A stretch of DNA of 64,000 nucleotides from REEB506 sp049317545 (GTDB lineage: Bacteria; Pseudomonadota; Alphaproteobacteria; Caulobacterales; Aquidulcibacteraceae). The stretch is from the NCBI GenBank assembly GCA_049317545.1, contig JBMOIB010000003.1, positions 28,067 through 92,066 on the forward strand, read 5' to 3'. The notes under the pieces are model-generated. The model was not told where the DNA came from and searched no databases. It worked only from the letters and a program-made list of their open reading frames with translations. Positions 9,006 to 17,822 of this stretch are shown here, piece after piece (positions within the stretch are counted from its first letter, which is position 1; the number at the start of each line of letters is the position of its first letter). The position numbers and the translations under genes were made by a program.

Positions 9006-10511
9006 ATGGCCGTACGCCAACCGCCCGATTCGCTTGCGCCTGTCCGGGAAGCGGCAGTGCTTGACGTAGGGTCCAATTCAGTTCGCCTCGTCGCCTATCG
9101 GATGGACGGGCGCGCAATGACGCCTTTCCTCAACGAGAAGGTCATGGCGGGCCTCGGGCGCAATCTGCGCGCGACCGGGCGTCTGTCGCCGGATGGCGTC
9201 GAGGCGGCGATGTCGGCGATGCGCCGGTTCCGGACATTGCTCGACGCGCTCGGCGTATCGGACGTCGAGGGCGTTGCAACCGCCGCGGTGCGCGACGCCG
9301 AAGACGGCCCGGAATTTGTGTCGCGGATCCAGCGCGAAACCGGGCTGAAGCTGCGGATCATTTCCGGCGCCGACGAAGCGCGCCTGTCGGCGACGGGCGT
9401 CTTGTCGAGCGCGCCCGAAGCGCGCGGCGTCGTGGGCGACCTCGGCGGCTCGAGCCTCGAACTGATCGAGATCGGACGGGGCGAGCCCGGTCGCGGCGAG
9501 ACCCACCCACTTGGCCCCCTCTCGCTGATGGCGCCCGGCCCCTTCGACGCCGATCGCGTCGCCGCCGCCGCGGATGCGGTGTTGAACCGCTCGCTTGCGC
9601 TCGCCGCCGCCCAGGGCGGCGATTTTTTCGCGGTCGGCGGTTCGTGGCGCGCGCTGGGCCGCATCGACATTTCGCTGCGCAATCATCCGATCGGGGTCCT
9701 GCATCATCACGAAATGACGCGCGCCGACGCGCTGCGCGTGGTCGAGTTCGTGCGCAAACAGAGCCGCAAATCGCTCGAGCGGTTCGAAGAGGCGGCCGCG
9801 AAGCGCGCTGAATCGCTGCCTTACGCCGCCGTCGTCCTGGAGCGTGTATTGCGCTGGGGCGGCTTCGATCGCGTGGTCTTGTCGTCATACGGCCTGCGCG
9901 AGGGCGTCCTCGCCGAGCGCTTGCCTGAAACCGCGCTCGCCACCCACCCGCTCGTCGCCGCCGCCGAAGCGTTCGGCGCGCCCGGCCAGCGCGCGCGCGC
10001 ATTTGGCCGCGCGCTCGACGCCTGGATCTCCCCCGTGCGCGCCGCCGCGCCAATGGCGTTCGGCCGCGAACGCGACGCGCTCGTCTGGGCTGCCGCCTGC
10101 CGCATGGCCGATCTTGGCGCGGCTTTGCACCCCGACCAGCGCAGCGAGATCATGTTCGACCTCGTGCTTCGCGCACCGCTCGCGGCTGTGACCCATGCCG
10201 AGCGCGCCTTCATCGCCGCCGCGATCCACCACCGGTACACGAAATCGCCGCCTGACGGGGAGCCGGCCTTTCAGAAGCTGCTCGATGAAAACCAGCGCCG
10301 CGCGGCCGCCTTGTGCGGCGCCTCGATGCGGCTCGGCGCCGACCTGTCCGGCCGTTCGCAGGCGCTGCTCGCGGATTTCGTCCTGCGCGTGACGGGCGAG
10401 GCGATCGCGGTGTCGACGCGGCGCGACATGCAGCACCTCCTGACGGACCAGGCGCTGAAACGCCTCGAGCCGGTGGCGGCGCTTCTGGGGCTCTCGGCGC
10501 GCGCGGGCTGA
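9006..10511 (+). CDS. ppx: Exopolyphosphatase, Ppx/GppA family
   Basis: A 501-residue Ppx/GppA phosphatase with an actin-like fold. These enzymes remove terminal phosphate from polyphosphate and, in some members, from pppGpp. The first phosphate-binding loop is AVLDVGSNSVRLVAYR, the second VVGDLGGSSLELIEI; the catalytic Glu is expected in the VATAAVRDAEDG segment. A C-terminal helical region extends to the end. GGGGA precedes the ATG by four bases. Being next to ppk supports polyphosphate as substrate, but pppGpp use cannot be excluded from sequence. Confidence 0.92.
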   Translation: MAVRQPPDSLAPVREAAVLDVGSNSVRLVAYRMDGRAMTPFLNEKVMAGLGRNLRATGRLSPDGVEAAMSAMRRFRTLLDALGVSDVEGVATAAVRDAEDGPEFVSRIQRETGLKLRIISGADEARLSATGVLSSAPEARGVVGDLGGSSLELIEIGRGEPGRGETHPLGPLSLMAPGPFDADRVAAAADAVLNRSLALAAAQGGDFFAVGGSWRALGRIDISLRNHPIGVLHHHEMTRADALRVVEFVRKQSRKSLERFEEAAAKRAESLPYAAVVLERVLRWGGFDRVVLSSYGLREGVLAERLPETALATHPLVAAAEAFGAPGQRARAFGRALDAWISPVRAAAPMAFGRERDALVWAAACRMADLGAALHPDQRSEIMFDLVLRAPLAAVTHAERAFIAAAIHHRYTKSPPDGEPAFQKLLDENQRRAAALCGASMRLGADLSGRSQALLADFVLRVTGEAIAVSTRRDMQHLLTDQALKRLEPVAALLGLSARAG

Positions 10512-10572
10512 AGCCGGCGTCATCATGATTTGACCAAAGAGCGCGCGGACTGACGCGGCCCTGTCGGCCGGC

Positions 10573-11721
10573 TCAGATCGCCTTGACGCTCACTTTGCCG
10601 TTCTCGAGGCTGAGCGCGAGGCGGCCCTGTTTGAGCGCCAAGGCATGTTCGCCGAACAATTCCCGCCGCCATCCGGACAGCGCGGGCACGTCGGCGTCAT
10701 CGGACGTGGCGATCGCCTCGATGTCGGCGGTCGTGGCGATCAGCCGGGCGGCGACGTCGTGCTTTTCCGCCGCGGTGCGCAAAAGCACCTTGAGAAGTTC
10801 GATGGTCGGGCCGGCGGAAGGCGCGGCGCCGGCGCTGCGCTCGACGAGCGGCGCCTTGCGGTCCGGATCGGCGAGCGCGGCCTCGAGGGCGGCGGCGAGT
10901 TCCTGACCGCCGCGGGAATTGCCAAAGCCCTTGGGCACGGCGCGCAGCCGGTCAAACGCCGCCGCCGAGCGCGGCCGCTGTTCGGCGATCTCGTAAAGCG
11001 CGTCGTCCTTAAGAACGCGCGCCCGCGGCACGTCGCGCGACTGGGCGGTGCGCTCGCGCCATTCGGCGGCGACCTTGAGCGCGATGACGTAGTCGCCGGA
11101 GGTCTTTCGCAGCTTCAGCCGGTTCCAGGCGTTTTCCGGCGTGGTGTCGTAAATCTCGGGATCGACGAGCGCGGCGATTTCGTCGGCGACCCAGTTGATG
11201 CGGCCATTCCGCTCAAGACGGCCCATCAGCTTGGGATGAAGATCGCGCAGGTGGGTGACGTCGGCGAGGGCATAGGCGAGCTGGTCCGGGCTCAGGGGCC
11301 GACGGCTCCAATCGGTGAACCGGTGGGACTTGTCGATCCGCCGCTTCAGTTCGCCCGCGACCAGCGCGTCGTAGGCGATCGATTCCCCATAGCCGCAGGC
11401 CATCGCCCCGATCTGTGTGTCGAACACCGGCGCCGGCATCGTCGTCATGGCCTTGAAGAAGATCTCCAAGTCCTGGCGGGCGGCGTGAAAGACCTTCAGG
11501 ACGGCCGGGTCGGCCAGGACTGCATAGAAGGGCGCCAGATCGATCCCGGGGGCGAGCGGGTCGATCACGGCCTCGACGCCCTCCGCGGCGGCCTGGATCA
11601 GGCACAGCTTCGGCCAATAGGTGGACTCGCGAAGGAACTCGGTGTCCACGGCGACGAAGGCTTGCTTGCGGAAAGCTTCGCTGACGGCGCTCAGCGCCTC
11701 GGTATCGGTGATGACCTGCAT
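10573..11721 (-). CDS. rnd: Ribonuclease D
   Basis: A 382-residue 3'-5' exoribonuclease involved in tRNA 3' maturation. The DEDDy exonuclease motifs are present: AVDTEFLRESTYWP (first acidic pair), FHAARQDLEIF and YALADVTHLRDLHPKL with the tyrosine. An HRDC domain follows from about residue 210 (RERTAQSRDVPRARVLKDD). Length matches E. coli RNase D. It converges with ppx across 61 bases and is divergent from aspS across 150 bases. Confidence 0.94.
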   Translation of the reverse strand: MQVITDTEALSAVSEAFRKQAFVAVDTEFLRESTYWPKLCLIQAAAEGVEAVIDPLAPGIDLAPFYAVLADPAVLKVFHAARQDLEIFFKAMTTMPAPVFDTQIGAMACGYGESIAYDALVAGELKRRIDKSHRFTDWSRRPLSPDQLAYALADVTHLRDLHPKLMGRLERNGRINWVADEIAALVDPEIYDTTPENAWNRLKLRKTSGDYVIALKVAAEWRERTAQSRDVPRARVLKDDALYEIAEQRPRSAAAFDRLRAVPKGFGNSRGGQELAAALEAALADPDRKAPLVERSAGAAPSAGPTIELLKVLLRTAAEKHDVAARLIATTADIEAIATSDDADVPALSGWRRELFGEHALALKQGRLALSLENGKVSVKAI

Positions 11722-11810
11722 GTGAATCCGTTCTGCCCCCGGTTGCGGCCGGCGACAAGCGGGCGCGCGCGTCAGGCGCGCTCCGCTTCGTCATCGCTGA
11801 CGCGCCCGCC

Positions 11811-11839
11811 TTGACATCGCCGCCGGGCGCGTGTGGTTC
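11811..11839 (+). promoter_or_regulatory. Possible aspS promoter
   Basis: A perfect TTGACA at 11811-11816 is followed after 17 bases by TGGTTC, 33 bases before the aspS ATG, in the rnd/aspS divergent gap. The -35 box is exact; the -10 box is poor, which is common in alphaproteobacteria. Support is by eye only. Confidence 0.35.
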
Positions 11840-11871
11840 TCCCGCCTCCCGAAAGTCCAGGAGCGGCCTCG

Positions 11872-13677
11872 ATGCATGCCTACAGGTCCCATACGTGCGG
11901 TGCGCTGCGCGCCGAGCACGTCGGCGCTGCGGTCCGGTTGTCCGGCTGGGTGCACCGCAAGCGGGACCACGGCGGGGTCTTGTTCATCGACCTGCGCGAC
12001 CATTACGGAGTCACCCAGCTCGTGATCCTGCCGACCAGCGCCGCCTTCCCGGCGCTTGAGCGGGTCCGAGCCGAGAGCGTCGTGCGGATCGACGGGCGCG
12101 TCGTGGCGCGCACGCCGGAGACGGTGAACGCCGACCTGCCGACCGGCGCGATCGAAGTGCGCGTGGACGAGGCCGAAGCGCTCTCGGAAGCCATGGAGCT
12201 GCCGCTGCCGGTGTTCGGCGAGCCGGACTATCCCGAGGAAATCCGCCTCAAATACCGCTTCCTCGATCTGCGCCGCGAGACGCTGCACAAGCACATCGTG
12301 CTGCGCTCGCAAGTCATCGCCTCGCTGCGGCGGCGGATGATCGATCAGGGCTTCACCGAGTTCCAGACGCCGATCCTGACGGCGTCGAGCCCGGAAGGCG
12401 CGCGCGACTTCCTGGTGCCGTCGCGCCTGCATGCCGGTAAGTTCTACGCGCTCCCGCAGGCGCCCCAGCAATTCAAGCAATTGCTGATGGTGGCGGGGTT
12501 TGACCGCTACTTCCAGATCGCGCCCTGTTTCCGCGACGAGGACGCCCGCGCCGACCGTTCGCCTGGCGAGTTCTACCAGCTCGACCTTGAGATGAGCTTC
12601 GTCACCCAGGAAGACGTCTTCGCCGCTCTCGAGCCGGTTCTGGGCGGCGTGTTCGAGGAATTCGGGGCCGGCAAGGCCGTAACTGCGGCGCCGTTCCCGC
12701 GCATCGCCTATCGCGACAGCATGCTGAAGTACGGCTCAGACAAGCCGGACCTGCGCATTCCGATCGAGATTTGCGACGTGACGTCGATCTTCAAAGAGGA
12801 TGCCGTCACCTTCAACGCCTTCAAGGGCGTGATCGCCAAGGGCGGCGTCGTGCGTGCGATTCCGGCGCCGGGCGCAGGCAAGCAGCCGCGGTCCTTCTTC
12901 GACAAGCTCAATGACTGGGCCCGTAAGGACATGAAGGCGGCCGGTCTCGGCTACGTCACGTTCGAAGGCGGCGAGGGTAAGGGACCGATCGCCAAGTTCA
13001 TTCCGGCCGACCTGCAGAAGAAGCTCGCCGAAATGGCCGGCGTCGGCGACGGCGACGCGCTGTTCTTCGCCTGCGATCAGGAACTTGCGGCGGCCAAGCT
13101 CGCCGGCCAGGCGCGCCTGCGCATCGGCGCCGAACTCGATCTCGGCGAAAAGGACGTGTTCAAGTTCTGCTGGATCGTCGATTTCCCGATGTACGAGTGG
13201 AACGAGGACGAGAAGAAGATCGACTTCTCCCACAACCCGTTCTCGATGCCGAACTTCGATCACGAGGCGTTCTTGAAGCTCGACGCCTCCGATCGCGAGA
13301 CGATCGAGGCGATCACGGCGTTCCAGTACGACATCGTCTGCAATGGGATCGAGCTGTCGTCCGGCGCCATTCGGAACCACAAGCCCGAGATCATGCTCAA
13401 GGCCTTCGAGATCGCCGGCTACGGCGCCGAGGTCGTCGAGGAGAAGTTCGGCGGCATGCTCAACGCGTTCCGCTATGGCGCGCCGCCGCATGGCGGATCA
13501 GCCCCGGGCGTCGACCGGATGGTTATGCTGCTGGCGGGCGTCGACACGATCCGCGACGTCATCGTCTTCCCGCTCAATCAGCAGGCTCAGGATCTGATGA
13601 TGAACGCGCCGGGCGAGGTGACGCCGAAGCAATTGCGCGAGCTGCACCTGCGCGTGGTTCAGGAACCGAAGGCCTAG
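11872..13677 (+). CDS. aspS: Aspartyl-tRNA synthetase
   Basis: A 601-residue class IIb aminoacyl-tRNA synthetase that charges tRNA with aspartate. The anticodon-binding OB fold is at the N-terminus (VRLSGWVHRKRDHGGVLFID). Motif 1 surrounds FTEFQTPILT, motif 2 is CFRDEDARADRSPGEF, a GAD insertion lies in the middle, and motif 3 is GGSAPGVDRMVMLL. Length is typical of bacterial AspRS. The ATG at 11872 gives the canonical MHAYRSHTCGALR opening; upstream in-frame codons add nothing conserved. Whether it discriminates tRNA-Asp from tRNA-Asn cannot be settled from this window. Confidence 0.96.
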   Translation: MHAYRSHTCGALRAEHVGAAVRLSGWVHRKRDHGGVLFIDLRDHYGVTQLVILPTSAAFPALERVRAESVVRIDGRVVARTPETVNADLPTGAIEVRVDEAEALSEAMELPLPVFGEPDYPEEIRLKYRFLDLRRETLHKHIVLRSQVIASLRRRMIDQGFTEFQTPILTASSPEGARDFLVPSRLHAGKFYALPQAPQQFKQLLMVAGFDRYFQIAPCFRDEDARADRSPGEFYQLDLEMSFVTQEDVFAALEPVLGGVFEEFGAGKAVTAAPFPRIAYRDSMLKYGSDKPDLRIPIEICDVTSIFKEDAVTFNAFKGVIAKGGVVRAIPAPGAGKQPRSFFDKLNDWARKDMKAAGLGYVTFEGGEGKGPIAKFIPADLQKKLAEMAGVGDGDALFFACDQELAAAKLAGQARLRIGAELDLGEKDVFKFCWIVDFPMYEWNEDEKKIDFSHNPFSMPNFDHEAFLKLDASDRETIEAITAFQYDIVCNGIELSSGAIRNHKPEIMLKAFEIAGYGAEVVEEKFGGMLNAFRYGAPPHGGSAPGVDRMVMLLAGVDTIRDVIVFPLNQQAQDLMMNAPGEVTPKQLRELHLRVVQEPKA

Positions 13678-13688
13678 ACCGCGAAGCC

Positions 13689-13724
13689 GCGATCCTGCGA
13701 CCTGCTCACTTCGGGCAGGATCGC
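13689..13724. terminator. Convergent hairpin between aspS and pentapeptide gene
   Basis: A perfect 10-base inverted repeat, GCGATCCTGC (13689-13698) and GCAGGATCGC (13715-13724), spans the 28-base gap and the last codons of the minus-strand gene. It could end transcription from both sides, but no T-run follows on either strand, so it may equally be only an RNA stabiliser. Confidence 0.35.
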
Positions 13725-14398
13725 AGCGATGCGCCGGCCGGCAGCTTGGTGTCCTTGTCGCCGCACGCGTCCTTCATCAGCTTTGGCGAATAGCCGCGGA
13801 CGTTGGAGAAATCTGCGCCCGCCAGGATCGCGCCCTGAAAGGACGCCCCGGTCAGGTCGGCGCCCGAAAGGTTCGCATTGGTCAGGTCGGCTTTGCGGAA
13901 GTCTGAACGGCGCAGATTGGCCCGCAGAAACTGCGCGCCGACGCCGGTCACGCCGCGAAGGTCAGCGCCCTCGAGATTGGACTGTTGGAACAAAGCGCCG
14001 GTGAGATCGGCGCCCGTGAAGTTCGCCTGACGTAGGACCGCGGCGCTGGCGTCGGCGTGGGCGAGGTTCGTGAGTTCAAACCGGGCGTCTGTGAACGTGC
14101 CCCCGGACAGCCGGGCGAACGCCATGTCGGCGCGGGTGAAATCGGCCTGATCGAAGGTCGAGCCGGTCGCATTGACCCTTTGCAGGCGGGCTCGGGAAAA
14201 ATCGGCCTTGGTGAAAACGCCGCTCGTCATCCGGGCGCCGACCAGAGTGGTGCCGGCGAGGTTGCAGGATTCGCAGCGCCCGCTGAGCACGGTGACCTGG
14301 GTCGCCGGACCGCGGCCCTGCGCAACCGCCGCGCCCGTCGCCGCGAGGGCGGAGGCGGCGAAAGCCCAAATCGTGGCTGTGCGCGGAGTCCGAAACAT
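13706..14398 (-). CDS. Exported pentapeptide-repeat protein
   Basis: A 230-residue protein with a Sec signal peptide (MFRTPRTATIWAFAASALAA to AVAQ). Residues about 45-200 are tandem pentapeptide repeats of the A(D/N)LxX type (for example ADLTGALFQQSNLEGADLRG), which fold as a right-handed square helix. A CESC pair lies just before the repeats, and the tail has two more cysteines (DACGDKD and LRSCPK), so disulfides are likely. The ATG at 14398 is chosen because it gives a clean signal; the frame is open 90 bases further. Function unknown; the repeat fold usually serves as a binding scaffold. Confidence 0.75.
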   Translation of the reverse strand: MFRTPRTATIWAFAASALAATGAAVAQGRGPATQVTVLSGRCESCNLAGTTLVGARMTSGVFTKADFSRARLQRVNATGSTFDQADFTRADMAFARLSGGTFTDARFELTNLAHADASAAVLRQANFTGADLTGALFQQSNLEGADLRGVTGVGAQFLRANLRRSDFRKADLTNANLSGADLTGASFQGAILAGADFSNVRGYSPKLMKDACGDKDTKLPAGASLRSCPK

Positions 14399-14519
14399 CA
14401 ATCCAGCTATCCGGGCCGGAGCGGAAGTTTCTAGTGAAAACCGTGTAAGACGGCCGATCGCGGCTGCTCTTTTCTCGATCTGTTGCAAACGCGCCCCGTA
14501 GGACTTGGCGCGTCGCTCG

Positions 14520-17243
14520 TTAACCTTCGCCGCGACCGCCGCACGCAGCGCAGACGATGCCGCCTGAGGCCTCCTTCAGCAGGGTGAAATGGCCACAGGC
14601 GCCGCAGGGCTCGCCGAGATAGGCAGATGCCGGCGCGGCGGCCCGTGGGCGCGCGGATGGCTCTTCCTTGCGGTCGCGCTCGACGGGACGACGCGAGGGC
14701 AGAACGATGATGTTGTCGGGCCCCTGGCCGCGCGCGAACCCTTTGGAAATGAATTTGACCGCGGCTTCGGCCTCGAGCGCCGCCTTGCCGAGGCCGTCGG
14801 CGCGCGCGGCGAACGGGTCGACATGGGCAAGGTCGCTGCGGCCGAGGTAACTCACGGCGAGTTCACGGAAAATATAGTCCAGGATGGACGTCGCGTGGCG
14901 GATTGAATCGTTGCCGCGCACCTCGCCGGACGGTTCGAACCGCGTGAAGACGAAAGCGTCGACGAATTCTTCGAGCGGCACGCCGTATTGCAGGCCGATC
15001 GAGATCGCGATGGCGAAGTTGTTCATCAACGAGCGGAAGGCGGCGCCTTCTTTGTGCATGTCGATGAAGATCTCGCCGACCGCGCCATCGTCATATTCGC
15101 CCGTGTGGACATAGACCTTATGCCCGCCGACGCTGGCTTTCTGGATGTAGCCTTTGCGGCGGTCCGGCAGGCGGCGGCGCTCGGCCGGACGGTCCACCAT
15201 GCGCTCGACGATCCGCTCGCGGATCGCGTCCTGCGGCGCGGCCATTGGCGCCGCGATCGGCTCGGCCGCCGGCGCCGCCAAGGCCGGGGGCGGTGCGAGG
15301 ATGAGCGTCGGCTTAAGGACGGCCGCCCGCGTAATCAGGGCGTCGGCGGCGCCGGTGAGGTCGAGCGCCAGCCCACCGAACACGTAAGGCGCCACTGCCT
15401 CCGCGAGCGCCACTTGCGGGCCGTGCGCGAGCGTCTCGGAATCGGCGAAAATCGCCCGGTGTTCGTCGCGAAGGCTGGGCGCTTCGGCGAGCGCGCGGAC
15501 GCCGAAACAATAAGACTGGGCGGCGTCGATATCATTCTGGCGGAAGCCGAGCGCGCGCAGGAGGCCGCTGCGGCGCACGTCGTCGGCGCTGACGCCCAGG
15601 GCCTCGGCGCAATAGGCCTCGCCGAGCACGGCCGGATGGGCCGCGCCGTCGAGCGAGAACGAGCCTTTCAAGGCGGCGTCGATCGCTTCGATGCTGGCGG
15701 AGCTCAGTCCGCGCTCCGCGAGCGCGTCGACGGACACGCACGGGGCGCCCTCGAGCGTGCGGCGGCCCTCGGCGTCGCTGATCACATCGGCGATCGCACT
15801 CGAGCCGTAGCCGAGCGCAGCGAGCGCATCGATCACCACGGGGCGCACCCGCTTGCCGATGCCGCCGCTTTCGCGCGCGGCGATCTGGGCGAGCGGCGCA
15901 GCCGCTGCGGCGCCGGTGGAGGCGTCGAGAAGCTGGCGCACATAGGCATCCGGTACGAGCGCCGTCAGGCTCGCATGGCGAAGCGTTTTGCCCTTGCCGA
16001 GCACTTCCGCGAACAGCGCCGCGGCGCGCGCGAACACGGGACCTTCGCCGCGGCTGGCGGAGTCGCGCGCCTGGCGCAATCTGGCTTCCTGAAACCGACG
16101 CGACGCAGCCCAGTGCGGGCAGGCGCCACGTGCGGCGGCGAGGCGGGCGCTCTCGGCGGCGGCGGCGGCCGTCGTCAGTGCGGCAAGACCGGCGGCGCAG
16201 GTCCGCCCCGCGTCGGAATCGAAGGCCAGTCCGGATTTCAACACCGCCTCGGCGAGGCCGGCGAGGCGGATCGCAAGGCGGCGCGGCCCGGCGGCGCCGA
16301 ACCGGTCTGCGGCCCCGTCCAGAGCGACGACCAGCAGACGCGTCGCCAATTCCAGATCGTCGACCGCTACGACGCCATTGCGCACGAACGCCGCAAGGTT
16401 CACCGCGCCGCCGAGACCGACGCCGACGCCGGCGAACGCGCCCGTCGGATCAACCGGGGCGTCCCCGCGGGTGCGGCGTTGGACGGGGTCGTCGTATCCG
16501 CCGGCGATCGCTGCAGCGCCGGCTTGGCCTTGGCGGTCGATGGCGGCGGCGTACACATCCCGGCCAGACCAGTGGCCGCGCAGCGCGCGGGCGGCGTCAA
16601 CCGGCAGGGCGCCGCGACGCCGGGCTTCCTCAGCCGCAAGGCGGGCGTCGGCGCCGGTAGCGGCGTCGTTGGCGGCGGCGAGGGCGTCGTCGATGCGCCG
16701 CGCGCCGGCGAGCGCGGCGGCGCGAGCGCGGTCGACCGCGAGCGCGTTCGGATCGCCGCTCACAAGAACGCAGGGTCCCAGTTCGCCTGGACGCGCGAGG
16801 CGCGCGGCGGCGTCGAGCGCCTGAAGGGCGGCCGAAGGGGCGGGGCCAAGGAGCCCAACGCGTGCGCCGCCGCGCAAGGCGTTCGCAGCCGTCATCATGG
16901 CTTCGAAGGGGTCGCCCTCGGGCCAGTTCAACAAATGGGCTGAGAAGGGCGCGCCGCAGCCGCGGGCCGCCCCGATCACCGCCGGATCGAGCGCGATCCG
17001 CCGGTCCAACAGATGCGCCGCCAGGCTGTCGACGATATCCGCGTCGGCCCAATCGGCGATCTCGCCGGCGATGATCGCGACGCCGGTCTCGACGCAGGCC
17101 TGGTCAGGCCCGATCGGCGCCGCAAGCCCAGCCTCGAGCGCGGCCGCGCAGGCGTCGCTATCCCAATCGACCGGCGCGCGGACTCCGACAGCTTCATCGG
17201 CGTCCCAACGTTCGATCGTGCGCTCGATCCAATCGCGACTCAT
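14520..17243 (-). CDS. NrdJ-like pseudoenzyme (degenerate class II ribonucleotide reductase paralogue)
   Basis: A 907-residue protein. Its C-terminal third (from about residue 690: DRRKGYIQKASVGGHKVY through DLAHVDP) is very close to the TSCPD domain of alphaproteobacterial B12-dependent NrdJ, and it ends with the same kind of zinc knuckle (CGACGH then CAACGG). The middle (about 290-640) aligns with NrdJ only weakly, for example LATRLLVVALDGAADRF and PSLRDEHRAIFAD. Where NrdJ has NPCSE and a second cysteine before NLASINLL, this protein reads DAPVDPTGAF and GAVNLAAF, so the catalytic thiyl cysteine is gone. The segment NrdJ uses for SHIRMMAAAQPFISG is also eroded. NrdJ is about 1200 residues; this one lacks part of the N-terminus and is very rich in alanine. 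The ATG at 17243 follows GGGGAG; a GTG six bases upstream overlaps that site. Role unknown: probably not a reductase. Confidence 0.8.
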   Translation of the reverse strand: MSRDWIERTIERWDADEAVGVRAPVDWDSDACAAALEAGLAAPIGPDQACVETGVAIIAGEIADWADADIVDSLAAHLLDRRIALDPAVIGAARGCGAPFSAHLLNWPEGDPFEAMMTAANALRGGARVGLLGPAPSAALQALDAAARLARPGELGPCVLVSGDPNALAVDRARAAALAGARRIDDALAAANDAATGADARLAAEEARRRGALPVDAARALRGHWSGRDVYAAAIDRQGQAGAAAIAGGYDDPVQRRTRGDAPVDPTGAFAGVGVGLGGAVNLAAFVRNGVVAVDDLELATRLLVVALDGAADRFGAAGPRRLAIRLAGLAEAVLKSGLAFDSDAGRTCAAGLAALTTAAAAAESARLAAARGACPHWAASRRFQEARLRQARDSASRGEGPVFARAAALFAEVLGKGKTLRHASLTALVPDAYVRQLLDASTGAAAAAPLAQIAARESGGIGKRVRPVVIDALAALGYGSSAIADVISDAEGRRTLEGAPCVSVDALAERGLSSASIEAIDAALKGSFSLDGAAHPAVLGEAYCAEALGVSADDVRRSGLLRALGFRQNDIDAAQSYCFGVRALAEAPSLRDEHRAIFADSETLAHGPQVALAEAVAPYVFGGLALDLTGAADALITRAAVLKPTLILAPPPALAAPAAEPIAAPMAAPQDAIRERIVERMVDRPAERRRLPDRRKGYIQKASVGGHKVYVHTGEYDDGAVGEIFIDMHKEGAAFRSLMNNFAIAISIGLQYGVPLEEFVDAFVFTRFEPSGEVRGNDSIRHATSILDYIFRELAVSYLGRSDLAHVDPFAARADGLGKAALEAEAAVKFISKGFARGQGPDNIIVLPSRRPVERDRKEEPSARPRAAAPASAYLGEPCGACGHFTLLKEASGGIVCAACGGRGEG

Positions 17244-17425
17244 GGCCACTCCCCGGCAGTGCCGAAGGCTAGGCGGGGATCGAGGCTTGAATCAACATCT
17301 CGAAGCGAAAAAGCGGTGGGCTACTAAATGTGGCGCGCCAACGACGGCGCAGCCGCCTTTATTTCTCCAGCGACGCGGGGCATAGTCCGCCGTCTTTCGC
17401 CGTGGTCCGGGGGCGCACGCGCCGT

Positions 17426-17821
17426 ATGATCCTCAAGCGTATCTTCACCTGGTGGAACGGGGCCACGATCGGCGCCCTCTACGATATCGGCCGCCGCGGC
17501 GTGCTCGTCGGCGAGGACGAGCAGGGCAACAAATACTACCAGGAGCGCAAGGCGAGCCTCGATGGCCGGCCGCGGCGCTGGGTGGTCTATAACGGCGTCG
17601 CTGAAGCGTCGCGCGTGCCCGTCGATTGGCACGGGTGGATGCATCACACGTTTGAAGACCCGCCGACGGTCGCGCCGTTCAAGTTGAAGGCCTGGGAAAA
17701 GCCGCACCAGCCCAACCGGACCGGCACGCCTGGCGCGTATCATCCGCCGGGTTCGCTGGAGCGCGGCGGGCAGAGGGCCAAAGCGACCGGCGATTACGAA
17801 GCCTGGACCCCGGAGAACTGA
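17426..17821 (+). CDS. NDUFA12-family complex I accessory subunit
   Basis: A 131-residue homologue of NDUFA12 (B17.2), an accessory subunit of respiratory NADH:ubiquinone oxidoreductase shared by mitochondria and alphaproteobacteria. Family features are the N-terminal LKRIFTWWNGATIG, GVLVGEDEQGNKYYQER, RRWVVYNG, PVDWHGWMHH and the late KPHQPNRTGT. Length is normal for the bacterial form. I start at the ATG at 17426, where homologues start, rather than at upstream in-frame codons. One base separates it from mlaD, so it heads a three-gene unit, although no other complex I gene is in the window. Confidence 0.92.
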   Translation: MILKRIFTWWNGATIGALYDIGRRGVLVGEDEQGNKYYQERKASLDGRPRRWVVYNGVAEASRVPVDWHGWMHHTFEDPPTVAPFKLKAWEKPHQPNRTGTPGAYHPPGSLERGGQRAKATGDYEAWTPEN

Positions 17822-17822
17822 G

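Noticed and set aside
6745..9117. Long open frame antisense to ppk
   Set aside because: Same codon-position effect; ppk on the plus strand is fully conserved.
14988..16943. Long open frame antisense to the NrdJ-like gene
   Set aside because: Its translation is compositionally biased and matches nothing; the minus-strand frame carries the conserved NrdJ tail.
17287..17327. Promoter for the NDUFA12 gene (TTGAAT and TACTAA)
   Set aside because: The boxes are 29 bases apart, far from the usual 16-18.
17244..17425. Cobalamin riboswitch upstream of the NrdJ-like gene
   Set aside because: No B12-box-like GCCACTG core in the 182-base gap on the minus strand.
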